Assembly: GCA_035711845.1 (NCBI GenBank) | Contig: DASTBU010000141.1 | Span: 1 to 33,357 of the forward strand | DNA from: DASTBU01 sp035711845 | GTDB taxonomy: Bacteria; Acidobacteriota; Vicinamibacteria; Vicinamibacterales; 2-12-FULL-66-21 | Direction of reading: 5' to 3' | Length of the DNA stretch: 33,357 bases | Shown here: piece by piece, positions 8,958 through 16,200 of the stretch | Position numbering within the stretch: position 1 is the first letter of the stretch | Layout of the letters: each line of letters starts with the position of its first letter | Translations under genes and position numbers: made by a program | Notes under the pieces: generated by a model | The model's input: only the letters and a program-made list of their open reading frames with translations | Databases searched by the model: none | What the model was told of the DNA's origin: nothing

Positions 8958-8985
8958 TTGACACTTAATGTTTTACTTATATAAT
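8958..8985 (+). promoter_or_regulatory. near-consensus sigma-70 promoter of the DinB-like gene
   Basis: TTGACA at 8958-8963 and TATAAT at 8980-8985 with a 16-bp spacer. The predicted first transcribed base is about 8991-8992, inside the GGAGGG Shine-Dalgarno (8991-8996), leaving a leader of only about 13 nt. Confidence 0.75.
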
Positions 8986-9004
8986 TGTGCGGAGGGAGAT
9001 TCGC

Positions 9005-9556
9005 ATGTCGGTACGCGCAGTGGTGCTCGTACTCGTCGGGCTTGGGGCAGCTGCACCGATGGCTCCCCAACAGGGCGATCAATCGGGTGGGGCGCTGGCC
9101 AGCGCGTTCAGCGAGATATCGCGGGACCTGCTCGGGGCAGCAGAAAAGATGCCACCTGAGAGTTATGCATTCCGTCCCGCGGACGGAGTTCGCACCTTTG
9201 GCCAGATTATCGCCCACGTTGGTGGAGGGAACTTCCTGTATTGCTCCCAGGCCTCGAAACAGCGCCTTGCCTCAGTGCTATCCAGCCGATTGAACGAGGT
9301 CAGACCGTTCTCGGATGTTGTCACCGCCGCCAATGCCAGGGTGTTCAAGAAAGAGGAACTCGTTGCGCTGCTTTCCGAATCGATTGCCTTCTGCGAGAGG
9401 GTCTACAACGATCGCGGCGTATCGGCTGGTGACGGAGTACGGGCACTAATCGGCAACATCGCTCACGACAATGGACACTACGCTAATCTCGTGACGTATC
9501 TTAGGATGAAGGGGTTGGTGCCGCCCTCGACCGAAAGACGAAAGGGCGGCCAGTAG
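9005..9556 (+). CDS. secreted DinB-superfamily protein
   Basis: A 183-residue protein with a signal peptide (MSVRAVVLVLVGLGAAAP) and a DinB-type four-helix fold. The family's metal-site pattern is visible as QIIAHVGGGNF near the start and IAHDNGHYANLVTYLRMKG near the end. Secreted DinB-like proteins of this size are common in Acidobacteria; their reaction is mostly unknown, though the fold often serves thiol-dependent hydrolases and transferases. The ATG at 9005 has GGAGGG nine bases upstream, preferred over GTG at 8987. It is monocistronic behind a strong promoter. Confidence 0.85.
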   Translation: MSVRAVVLVLVGLGAAAPMAPQQGDQSGGALASAFSEISRDLLGAAEKMPPESYAFRPADGVRTFGQIIAHVGGGNFLYCSQASKQRLASVLSSRLNEVRPFSDVVTAANARVFKKEELVALLSESIAFCERVYNDRGVSAGDGVRALIGNIAHDNGHYANLVTYLRMKGLVPPSTERRKGGQ

Positions 9557-9576
9557 CCTTCCGCCGCCACATCCGG

Positions 9577-9984
9577 CTAGCGGGAGAAGACGCGATCGAA
9601 CAAGCGCCAGAACAGCGTCTTCTCACCGCATCCGGCGCCGGAAGATTCTTCTCCGTTGGCACGGTCGAGCAGTGAGGGTAGCTTGCCTGCCAACATGCCC
9701 TTCCAACCATTGCCGAGCATGTAACTAAGCAGTACACCCTTCGGTCCGCTGAACCCGTCGTGAGAGAGCCTCAAGATTGTTCCGCCGGCGGCGGGCTGCA
9801 ATTCGAACCGGACGATGGTGTTCAGCCCACCACCAACCCAGGTGAAAGCGAGCCGGTTTGGCGGATCGATCTCCAGCACTTCGCAGCGCACGATGCCGTC
9901 GAATCCGGGCGCCGGCTTCGTCCGAAGCTCAAAACGATATCCGAGTCGGGGCACGAAGGTGTTGGGCATGAGCCATTCGGCCAT
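9577..9984 (-). pseudogene. SRPBCC/AHSA1-domain protein, 3' part, separated from its start by the IS21 element
   Basis: 135 codons with the AHSA1/START-like fold: AEWLMPNTFVPRLGYRFELR, then EVLEIDPPNRLAFTWVGG and TILRLSHDGF, ending in a shortened C-terminal helix. The first ~28 residues are missing here and lie at 12776-12861 beyond the insertion. Removing the element and one GGCCAT copy joins SDAMA to EWLMPN in frame. Such proteins bind small hydrophobic ligands and are typically co-transcribed with an ArsR regulator, as originally here. Confidence 0.88.
9979..9984. repeat. target-site duplication GGCCAT, left copy
   Basis: GGCCAT directly abuts the left end of the IS21 element and is repeated at 12776-12781 directly after the right end. 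Confidence 0.85.
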
Positions 9985-10057
9985 TGATCAACGACAATTA
10001 GATTTGCCGGCCGACGACAATTAGATTTGCCGGTCCGCTACCCGCCGAATTCCGGCG

Positions 10058-11572
10058 TTGAGGCTGTCCGTCACGGAGGACGGATTGGTCACCGACGCGC
10101 AGGTTCGGCGGTTAAGGGAGAAGCGGATGGACGGCAATACGGTAGGCGCGGCCGCGGCGGCGGCCGGCATGTGCGAGCGGACGGCTCGGCACTGGCAGGA
10201 GGGGCCGTTCCCCTCGGCCACCAAGACGGCGCGGACGTGGCGGACGCGCGACGACCCCTTCGAGAGCGTCTGGACGACGGACGTGGTCCCCCGCCTGGCC
10301 GCAGACACGGAGCGGCGGCTCCAGGCGCTCACCTTATTCGACTGGTTGTGCGACCGATATCCCGGACGATTTCAGCCGGGCCAGGTGCGCACGTTGCAGC
10401 GGCGCGTGCGGGACTGGCGGGCGCAACACGGTTCGGATGTCGAGGCGTACTTTGAGCAAACGGCCGTCCCCGGCCGCGAAGGTGCACTCGATTTCACCGA
10501 TGCCAGTGGGTTGGGCGTCACCATTCAGGGCGAGCCCTTCCCGCATCTGTTGTTCGAATGGGTCCTCAGCTTCAGCGGCTGGACCTACGTGGCGCTGGCG
10601 GCGAGCGAGACGTTTGAAGCGCTCGTGGCCGGGCTGCAGGGCGCGATCTGGACGCTGGGCGCCGCTCCTGCCGTCGTGCGCCACGACAATCTCTCGGCCG
10701 CGACGCATGAATTGAAGCGGAGCGGCGGCCGTCAGCTGACGGAGCGCTTCCGGGGCGTCCTCGATCACTACGGCTTACGCTCCTCGCGCATTCAGCCCGG
10801 TGAGGCGCACGAAAACGGCGTGGTCGAGCAGGCCCACTTCCGCACGAAGACCGCGGTGGAGCAGGCGTTGCTGCTGCGTGGTCATGCGGAGTTTGTTGAT
10901 GAAACGACCTACGAGGGTTTCGTGCGGGAGGTCATTGAGCGCAAGCGGAATCGGCCGGCCGCGGCCCGACTCGCCGAGGAGCGTCCGTACTTGCGCGCGC
11001 TCCCGCCGGCGCCCGTGCCCAATTACACGACGTTTACGAGCGTGGTGCGCCGGTGGAGCACGATCCGCGTCGGCGGGCGGACGTACTCGGTGCCGTCGCG
11101 GTTGCTCGGACACACCATCGAAGCGCGGCAGCATCCAACGACCGTGGAGGTCGTCTATCGCGGCCACGTGATCGAAACGATGCCGCGGCTGCGAGGCGAG
11201 GCCGAGCACCGCATCGATTACCGCCACATCATCGGGAGCTTGGTCCGCAAGCCAGGCGCGTTTGCGCGGTATCGCTATCGGGAGGAGCTCTTTCCCTCCC
11301 TCACGTTTCGTCAGGCGTACGACGCGCTGGGCGTCACGCACGGCGAGCGCGCCGACGTCGAGTATGTGCGCCTGCTGCATCTGGCCGCCACCACGAGCGA
11401 GCGGCACGTCGAGACGACGTTGCTCGCCCTGCTTGAGGACCGGCAGGCGTTCGACTATGCCGGGGTGCAGGCGCTGGTGACCCCGACGCTCCCGCGCGTT
11501 CCCGCGATCCACATTCCGACGCCTGATCTCGCCCAGTACGACGCGCTCCTGGCCGGCGGTGGCCGATGCTGA
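10058..11572 (+). CDS. istA: IS21-family transposase IstA
   Basis: A transposase of up to 504 residues. An N-terminal helix-turn-helix region (AAAAAAGMCERTARHWQEG) is followed by a DDE integrase core with Asp145 (GALDFTDAS), Asp210 (VVRHDNLSA) and Glu252 (GEAHENGVVEQ), and the C-terminal IstA domain (RVGGRTYSVPSRLLG). It catalyses strand transfer with IstB as target-choosing partner. The TTG at 10058 has little ribosome-binding sequence; TTG at 10085, four bases after GGAGGA, may be the true start. Its last seven bases overlap istB. Confidence 0.93.
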   Translation: MRLSVTEDGLVTDAQVRRLREKRMDGNTVGAAAAAAGMCERTARHWQEGPFPSATKTARTWRTRDDPFESVWTTDVVPRLAADTERRLQALTLFDWLCDRYPGRFQPGQVRTLQRRVRDWRAQHGSDVEAYFEQTAVPGREGALDFTDASGLGVTIQGEPFPHLLFEWVLSFSGWTYVALAASETFEALVAGLQGAIWTLGAAPAVVRHDNLSAATHELKRSGGRQLTERFRGVLDHYGLRSSRIQPGEAHENGVVEQAHFRTKTAVEQALLLRGHAEFVDETTYEGFVREVIERKRNRPAAARLAEERPYLRALPPAPVPNYTTFTSVVRRWSTIRVGGRTYSVPSRLLGHTIEARQHPTTVEVVYRGHVIETMPRLRGEAEHRIDYRHIIGSLVRKPGAFARYRYREELFPSLTFRQAYDALGVTHGERADVEYVRLLHLAATTSERHVETTLLALLEDRQAFDYAGVQALVTPTLPRVPAIHIPTPDLAQYDALLAGGGRC

Positions 11573-12390
11573 CGCCCAGCGTGCCCCCGTCGACGGAGCA
11601 CTTGACCGCACTCCTCACGACCTTCGGCTTGACGACCGCCGCAGAGGAGATCGTGCCGCGATTGACGCAGGCCGGCCACGCGGCGAGCGTGCCGGTCTTG
11701 GTCGACGTGTTTGACGCGGAGGCCGAAGCCCGGCGCCAGCGCCGCATTACGCGGTTGCGTCGGGCCGCGCGGCTGCCGCCGGGCAAAACCTTCGAGACGC
11801 TCGACACCGGTCGGCTGCCGCTGCCGATCATGCAGCGGTTGCAGGAGCTCGCGACGGGGACGTTTCTCGAGACCGCGACCAATATCCTGGCATTCGGGCT
11901 GCCCGGCGTGGGGAAAAGTCACGCGCTCTGTGCCGTCGGGCATGCGTTGGTCGAGGCGGGGCACACTGTCCTCTTCACGCCGGCCTACAGCGTGGTGCAG
12001 GAGCTGCTGAGCGCGAAGCGCGATCTGGAGCTGCCGCGTGCCCTCCGCAAGCTCGATCTCTTCGAGGTCATCCTGCTCGACGATCTCGGCTACGTGCAGC
12101 AGAGTCCCGAGGAAGCCGAAGTCCTCTTTACGCTCCTCGCCGAACGGTATGAACGCCGATCGGTCATGGTCACGAGCAATCTGATCTTCAGTCAGTGGGA
12201 CCGCATCTTTCGCGACCAGATGGCCACGGCCGCCGCGATCGATCGCCTCGTGCATCACGCGGTGCTCCTCGAGTTCGATGTCCCGAGCTATCGCACCGAT
12301 CGGTCACGGCCATCGCCGCCGGCGCCCGCACCGAAGCCGTCACGGCGGGGGCGTGCCGCGGGGCCCTTGCTGCCAAAACGGCGCCGATGA
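11566..12390 (+). CDS. istB: IS21-family helper ATPase IstB
   Basis: A 274-residue AAA+ ATPase. Walker A GLPGVGKS is at 111-118 and Walker B VILLDD at 168-173, followed by a sensor stretch VMVTSNLIFSQWD. IstB assembles on target DNA and presents it to IstA, and protects DNA near existing copies. Its ATG overlaps the istA stop (ATGCTGA), coupling the two. The C-terminal tail is rich in Pro, Arg and Ala and longer than the minimal fold. Confidence 0.94.
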   Translation: MLTPSVPPSTEHLTALLTTFGLTTAAEEIVPRLTQAGHAASVPVLVDVFDAEAEARRQRRITRLRRAARLPPGKTFETLDTGRLPLPIMQRLQELATGTFLETATNILAFGLPGVGKSHALCAVGHALVEAGHTVLFTPAYSVVQELLSAKRDLELPRALRKLDLFEVILLDDLGYVQQSPEEAEVLFTLLAERYERRSVMVTSNLIFSQWDRIFRDQMATAAAIDRLVHHAVLLEFDVPSYRTDRSRPSPPAPAPKPSRRGRAAGPLLPKRRR

Positions 12391-12512
12391 GCGATTCGAT
12401 CGTTCGGCTGATCAGAAACGCCCGCGTAGGAGGCGCCAGGAACGACGATCGACAGGCCGGCAAGGGTACAGCATCCCCGGCAGGTTGGCCCCGGAAACCG
12501 CGAACGCGAAAC

Positions 12513-12610
12513 GGCTGTGGAAATGACGTCCCTATGGAAACCCAAAAACGGTTTCCACAGGGACTTGGAAATCTCGCACAGAACGCGAGATTCCCACATT
12601 CCCACAAGCC
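12513..12610. other. 98-bp three-stem structured element downstream of istB, copy 1
   Basis: The outer stem pairs GGCTGTGGAAAT with ATTCCCACAAGCC (one bulge, one mismatch). Inside are hairpin P2, GTCCCTATGGAAACC with GGTTTCCACAGGGAC around a 7-nt loop, and hairpin P3, AATCTCGC with GCGAGATT around ACAGAAC. A same-length copy lies at 18185-18282 behind a different istB, with 12 differences, six of which form three compensatory pairs in P2. It may act as RNA or as folded DNA. Short open frames across it are by-products of the repeats. Confidence 0.75.
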
Positions 12611-12726
12611 ATCCTCATCCTTCGTATGGAAGGGAGAGAAGACACAGAGACGGCGAGAGCGACCTCGTCCTCACATCAATCGGCCGCAGGATCGTCGCAG
12701 CCTCGGCCACATTCAGGACCGGCAAG

Positions 12727-12775
12727 CCGGCAAGAATAGTTGTCCCCAAACGGCAAAAGTAGTTGACGTCGATCA
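12727..12775. repeat. right terminal inverted repeat of the IS21 element
   Basis: Read inward from 12775 it begins TGATCGACGTCAACTACTTT, matching the left end at the same spacing, with TTGCCG recurring 23-24 bp apart as on the left. Confidence 0.85.
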
Positions 12776-12861
12776 GGCCATCGCATCACTAGTCGCAAAC
12801 CAGCGCCACACGGCCTCAGGCGGTGGGTATAACGCCGTTCGATCTTGACGTGTCGTTTCAT
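12776..12861 (-). pseudogene. SRPBCC/AHSA1 gene, 5' part, cut by the IS21 element
   Basis: The ATG at 12861 overlaps the arsR stop as ATGA. It reads MKRHVKIERRY, then a one-base deletion in the ACCCACCGCC region shifts the frame; the continuation PPPEAVWRWFATSDAMA in the next frame is typical AHSA1 sequence. The element follows at 12775 and the gene resumes at 9984. The gene thus carries two lesions: the insertion and a separate frameshift. Confidence 0.82.
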
Positions 12862-13250
12862 TGGCGGGTGCCTTTCCGTCTTCGACTCCGTCGCTGACTG
12901 ACCTTCGCTGCTCGTGCAGCGAGGCCGGGCTGACCTCTGTCGAGCAACTCGCCCAGACGATCGAGTCGCGTGCTCCAGAAGTCTTCGTACTGTTTGACCC
13001 AGTCCGCGACTTCACGCAGCGGCCCTGGGTTCAAGTGATAAAGACGCTGGCGTCCGACACGTCGCTCTCCTACGAGCCCGACGCTGCGGAGGATCTTGAG
13101 TTGCTGCGAGATCGCAGGCTGCGTCAGATCGAATCGCGCAGCCAGTTCCGTTGCCGGCGTCTCGCCACCCCGAAGAAGCGAAAGAAGCGAGCGCCGTATC
13201 GGACTGGCAACGGCGGCGAAGACGTCAGGCCTCGCTTGAAGTCTGTTCAC
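12858..13250 (-). CDS. ArsR-family transcriptional regulator
   Basis: A 130-residue winged-helix repressor: DVFAAVASPIRRSLLSLL, the recognition region ELAARFDLTQPAISQQLKIL, and the wing GRQRLYHLNPGPL. No cysteine pair for metal sensing is visible, as in ArsR proteins that partner SRPBCC proteins. A TTG at 13280 extends the frame, but it lies inside the promoter spacer; GTG at 13250 fits the -10 six bases upstream. It probably represses its own operon. The downstream partner is destroyed by the IS21 insertion, leaving this gene apparently intact. Confidence 0.88.
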   Translation of the reverse strand: MNRLQARPDVFAAVASPIRRSLLSLLRGGETPATELAARFDLTQPAISQQLKILRSVGLVGERRVGRQRLYHLNPGPLREVADWVKQYEDFWSTRLDRLGELLDRGQPGLAARAAKVSQRRSRRRKGTRQ

Positions 13251-13256
13251 GCCAGT

Positions 13257-13287
13257 AATATATAAGGCAATGCTAATCAAATGTCAA
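13257..13287 (-). promoter_or_regulatory. arsR promoter, predicted leaderless
   Basis: On the minus strand, TTGACA (13287-13282) is followed by the overlapping -10 candidates TATATA (17-bp spacer) and TATATT (19-bp spacer). TATATT ends exactly six bases before the GTG start at 13250, with no room for a Shine-Dalgarno. Confidence 0.65.
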
Positions 13288-13351
13288 GGCGTGTCGGCCC
13301 CCACGCGACCTGCAATCGGAGTGTCATGAGGCCTGTGAAAGGCGGGTCGCA

Positions 13352-13382
13352 TTGAGACAGTCCGGCTGCGTTTTCGTACACT
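13352..13382 (+). promoter_or_regulatory. promoter of the phosphotransferase gene, predicted leaderless
   Basis: TTGAGA at 13352-13357, a 19-bp spacer, and TACACT at 13377-13382, which ends six bases before the GTG start at 13389. No Shine-Dalgarno can fit in the transcript. Confidence 0.5.
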
Positions 13383-13388
13383 ATCGAC

Positions 13389-14348
13389 GTGCAGCCCACT
13401 GCGCGATATTGGCCCACCGTGACAGTGCGTGCTGACTGGATCTCCTCCGCAGCCGCGCAAGTGCTCGAGAGCCCGATTACGCATGTGGCACGCCTTACCG
13501 GTGGACTGGTCAACACAGCCTATCGCGTGACGTCAATGAACGGACGGTCCGTATGTGTGCGCTTACACGCCTCGGGCTTTGCCGCCTGGAGCCGCGAGCA
13601 GCACGCAATCGCCAGGGCCGCGGGCGCCGCGCTGCCGGTGCCTCGTGTGCTCCACACAGACGCCAACGACTGGCGAATCGGCTGTCCGTACACGGTGTAC
13701 GAGTGGATTCCGGGAATGACGCTCAACGAATGCCGGCGCGCATACCCCGACGCGCTTACCCTTCTCGCGGCGCCTCTCGGCCGCCTTGCGGCCGCCGTCG
13801 CCAGCGTGTCGTCGCTTGACGAGGCGTCGTCCGCCGGCCCACCCGCGGAGCCCAGCGAGATTGCGCTCGGACGCCGTATCGTCGCTGCTGCGACCGCTTT
13901 GAAGCAAGGCGCTTCTCGACTTGAACCCGCCCTGGCTGCCGATCTTGCTGGACTACTTGACCATTCAGCAGACCTGTTCGCCGGGCAGGAGGGGGAGATG
14001 GGCATGCTTCACGGTGATTTCGGCGGGCGGAACATCTTGGTATCGCAGGATAGCGAAGCCTCCTGGCGTATTGCGGGTCTGATCGACTGGGAGGCGGCCG
14101 GACGAGGGTGCCGCCTGTGGGATGTCGGCAGCCTCTTTCGTTACGGAAACCGCTACTCGGTGGACTTCCGCGATCGATTCGAAGAGGGCTACAACGCAAT
14201 GGGTGAACTCCCCTGCGACTGGTACCGGATGTGCCGGCTCTTGGATTCGCTGCGACTCTTGGACATCGTCAACGGTGAACGGGAGCTGCCAGATGTGTTT
14301 GCCGAGTGTCGTGGGCTGATCAGGAGCGTGATCGACGACTGGTCCTGA
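13389..14348 (+). CDS. aminoglycoside-phosphotransferase-family kinase
   Basis: A 319-residue protein with the APH/choline-kinase fold. The N-lobe begins VARLTGGLVNTAYRV; the catalytic loop is LHGDFGGRNILV with His208, Asp210 and Asn215; the metal-binding motif is LIDWEAAGRG with Asp233. It transfers phosphate from ATP to a small-molecule hydroxyl. Resistance to an aminoglycoside cannot be inferred, because most family members outside clinical strains act on metabolites such as homoserine, choline or sugars. The start is GTG. The gene is single and divergent from arsR, with 138 bp between their starts. Confidence 0.85.
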   Translation: MQPTARYWPTVTVRADWISSAAAQVLESPITHVARLTGGLVNTAYRVTSMNGRSVCVRLHASGFAAWSREQHAIARAAGAALPVPRVLHTDANDWRIGCPYTVYEWIPGMTLNECRRAYPDALTLLAAPLGRLAAAVASVSSLDEASSAGPPAEPSEIALGRRIVAAATALKQGASRLEPALAADLAGLLDHSADLFAGQEGEMGMLHGDFGGRNILVSQDSEASWRIAGLIDWEAAGRGCRLWDVGSLFRYGNRYSVDFRDRFEEGYNAMGELPCDWYRMCRLLDSLRLLDIVNGERELPDVFAECRGLIRSVIDDWS

Positions 14349-14426
14349 TCGGTTCGTCCGCTGTTTGAAGGTTGGCCTTTGAAACCGGCCGCTTGACTTC
14401 GACGGTCATCACCGCCGATTCCCTCA

Positions 14427-14775
14427 TCAGGTTCTCTTGCTCCCGGTGCGCTTGGCTGATCGATCGAGACGATCGAGCCGCTTTTTGCCGTTCAGCCGAA
14501 TGTGTGAAAAGTGCTCCAGCATCCGCCGCGACAGATGACCGGTGATCGACTCAACCACGTGATCGGGTTCGCCGGCCTCCAGCAAACGAGTCACCACGGT
14601 GTGCCGCAGATCGTAGAACCGCAATCCAGGCAGCCCGGCGGCATCCCGCAGAGCATGCCACGCCGTGTCCACTTGCTCGCCGGCTGTGTCGGATCGTGCT
14701 TGTGGTGCTGGCTCGCGCACCAAAGGTCGAGCGTCGGCTCCGTATGTCCGAGCAGATCCGCACGCCGAACCATCC
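14427..14775 (-). pseudogene. tyrosine recombinase (phage integrase) C-terminal remnant
   Basis: Reads ASQHHKHDPTQPASKW, then after a one-base deletion DTAWHALRDAAGLPGLRFYDLRHT, then VVESITGHLSRRMLEHFSHI. The HxxR box appears as LRHT, and GH is present, but the nucleophilic tyrosine expected in MLEHYSHI is Phe. The N-terminal domain and first catalytic Arg are missing. It cannot be active. It may be the last trace of the element tied to the tRNA-Ser-like repeats at 280 and 22180; that link is inference. Confidence 0.82.
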
Positions 14776-14810
14776 GCTGCTAGCCTCGAACGCGGCGTCG
14801 TTCAGCAGGA

Positions 14811-14935
14811 TTATGCTGGGAACACTTTGTCCATCAGCGCTCGCCCCTTTTGTGGTGAGTTCGCCGAAGACGACCCGCTGGTCTTCGGGGGCCGGTCGCC
14901 GCAGCATCAATCCGCGTTCTTCGAGCTTCTATTTT
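14811..14935 (-). pseudogene. MarR-family regulator C-terminal remnant
   Basis: KLEERGLMLRRPAPEDQRVV, then FGELTTKG, and after a one-base insertion RALMDKVFPA and a stop. This matches the wing and last helix of MarR regulators (RRVVLVSLTPKGRAL). Everything upstream of the wing is missing. Confidence 0.6.
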
Positions 14936-15008
14936 CTGAGGCGTCTCAGACGAATCTGCGGGGCGGTCGGAGCCCGTGGCGGTCCCTTGGCGCCTGCGGA
15001 CGCGCGGC

Positions 15009-15038
15009 TTGAAAATAGCTATTCGATATAGCTATAAT
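15009..15038 (+). promoter_or_regulatory. phd-vapC promoter with paired palindromic operators, predicted leaderless
   Basis: TTGAAA at 15009-15014, an 18-bp spacer and TATAAT at 15033-15038. Two perfect 8-bp palindromes ATAGCTAT at 15015-15022 and 15028-15035 lie in the spacer and over the -10, ideal for autorepression. TATAAT ends six bases before the ATG at 15045. Confidence 0.75.
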
Positions 15039-15044
15039 TCGTTC

Positions 15045-15287
15045 ATGAAGGTGAGTGTCGCAGAAGCCAAGAACAGGCTGACTCAGTTGATCAAAGCGGT
15101 GGAAGACGGTGAACCTGTGACGATCTGTCGGCACGGAACGCCAGTCGTGGATATCGTCCGGACAACGAAGGCCGATTCGGAGAAGCCGAAGTTTGGCACA
15201 CTGAACGGCAAGGTGGCGGTTCTCGATCCCGATTGGTGGAAACCGATGACGACCGAGCAGGTCGACACGTTCCTCGACGGCCGCTGA
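15045..15287 (+). CDS. Phd/YefM-family antitoxin
   Basis: An 80-residue antitoxin: VSVAEAKNRLTQLIKAVEDG and EPVTICRHGTPVVDIV form the Phd/YefM DNA-binding fold, and the tail (DPDWWKPMTTEQVDTFLDGR) should bind the toxin. An upstream in-frame start would run through the promoter, so ATG 15045 is chosen. The toxin gene starts three bases after its stop. Confidence 0.92.
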   Translation: MKVSVAEAKNRLTQLIKAVEDGEPVTICRHGTPVVDIVRTTKADSEKPKFGTLNGKVAVLDPDWWKPMTTEQVDTFLDGR

Positions 15288-15290
15288 CGC

Positions 15291-15671
15291 ATGCGCCTCA
15301 TCCTCGATACGGTTGCGTTCATCTGGGCGGCGAGCGCTCCAGAGCGCCTCTCTCGTGCAGCGATGTCCGCGCTTCGAAAGGGGACTGCGGTGCGTGAGAT
15401 CAGCGTCGTGTCCCTGACCGAGATTGCGGTGAAGCAAAGCCGAGGGAAGCTCACGTTTAGCAAAGCACACGTGATGACCGGCGTGGGTGATCTGCGATTG
15501 CGGATTTTACCCTATGCGCCAGAGCATGCCTTCCGGCTCTTCGACCTGCCGACACAGCATCCCGATCCATTCGACCGCCAGATCATCGCGCAAGCCCTCG
15601 TGGAAAACGTCCCGGTCGTGACACCGGACGAAGCCTTCAACCTTTACGAAGGCCTCAAGGTCATTTGGTGA
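15291..15671 (+). CDS. vapC: PIN-domain toxin (VapC-like) paired with a Phd antitoxin
   Basis: A 126-residue PIN protein with Asp6 (LILDTVAFIW), Glu44 (SLTEIAVKQ), Asp95 (HPDPFDRQIIAQAL) and Asp113 (TPDEAF), a complete metal-binding set. It is of the subgroup that pairs with Phd-type rather than VapB-type antitoxins and is unrelated at sequence level to the vapC at 8150. It is a predicted RNase. Confidence 0.92.
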   Translation: MRLILDTVAFIWAASAPERLSRAAMSALRKGTAVREISVVSLTEIAVKQSRGKLTFSKAHVMTGVGDLRLRILPYAPEHAFRLFDLPTQHPDPFDRQIIAQALVENVPVVTPDEAFNLYEGLKVIW

Positions 15672-15769
15672 GGCCCAAACAGTTTCGCTGCAAGGACCCA
15701 CGCATCTTGACGTGGCACACGAAGAAAGCCGCCTCTCGCACTTAAGCGCACCGTCACCGTACTGGGAAT

Positions 15770-16200
15770 TCAATAAAGGCGGGCGGAGCCAGCGAAGAGC
15801 TGCGCCGGAATGCCGCGCGTGACAACAGCTGGCGCCGCCGGTGCTCCAGTTTCCGCGTCGTCGAGTTCGAGCCGCGCGTCGGCGATGTCGGCCAGGCGTT
15901 TCTTGGGGTCTTTCTGCAGACATTGCCGCCGAAGAAGCCGGAGAATTGCCAGCGGCGCGTCCGCGGGGAGCGCAGACCAATCGGGATCGCTCTCGAGGAT
16001 CTCGACCAGCGTATCGGAGATCCCCTCGCCGCCGAACACACGCCGTGAAAGCAGCATTTCATAGAGCACGCAGCCGAACGCCCCCAGATGTCGGTGCGTT
16101 TGTCCGCCGGCCTGCGGCGCGCCTGCTCGAGGCTCATGTACGCCGGGGTGCCCACACCGTCCCCGCTCGGCTCAGCAGCGGCTGGCGCGGCGCACGCTTC
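15770..16200 (-). pseudogene. Ser/Thr kinase C-lobe remnant with a frameshift
   Basis: Reads VGTPAYMSLEQARRRPADKRTDIWG, then after one extra G in a run of five, FGCVLYEMLLSRRVFGGE, then DTLVEILESDPDWSALPADA and QKDPKKRLADIADARLELDD. This is the C-lobe of the same kinase family as at 2332 and 5212. The N-lobe, HRD and DFG are lost upstream, and the frame stops before any transmembrane helix or propeller. The 98 bp between vapC and its end, and 16201-16404, carry nothing recognisable. Confidence 0.85.

Larger units (their letters stand above)
9985..12775 (+). mobile_element. complete IS21-family insertion sequence (2791 bp)
   Basis: Both ends begin TGATC when read inward and match at about 35 of 49 positions. 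The left end carries CGACAATTAGATTTGCCGG twice (9992 and 10015, 23-bp period); the right end has the same two-repeat layout in diverged form. It carries istA and istB plus about 385 bp of non-coding sequence after istB. Flanking GGCCAT duplications and interruption of an SRPBCC gene prove the boundaries. Both genes are open, so it could be active. Confidence 0.92.

Noticed and set aside
12195..12848. 217-codon frame across the istB end, the structured element and the IS right end
   Set aside because: It spans non-coding repeats and changes character at each; it has no start signal or domain.
12858..13280. arsR start at TTG 13280
   Set aside because: That codon lies inside the promoter spacer; GTG at 13250 fits the promoter and the family's N-terminus.
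13389..14348. Aminoglycoside resistance gene
   Set aside because: The fold is APH-like, but the family covers many metabolite kinases; nothing in the sequence or context shows resistance.
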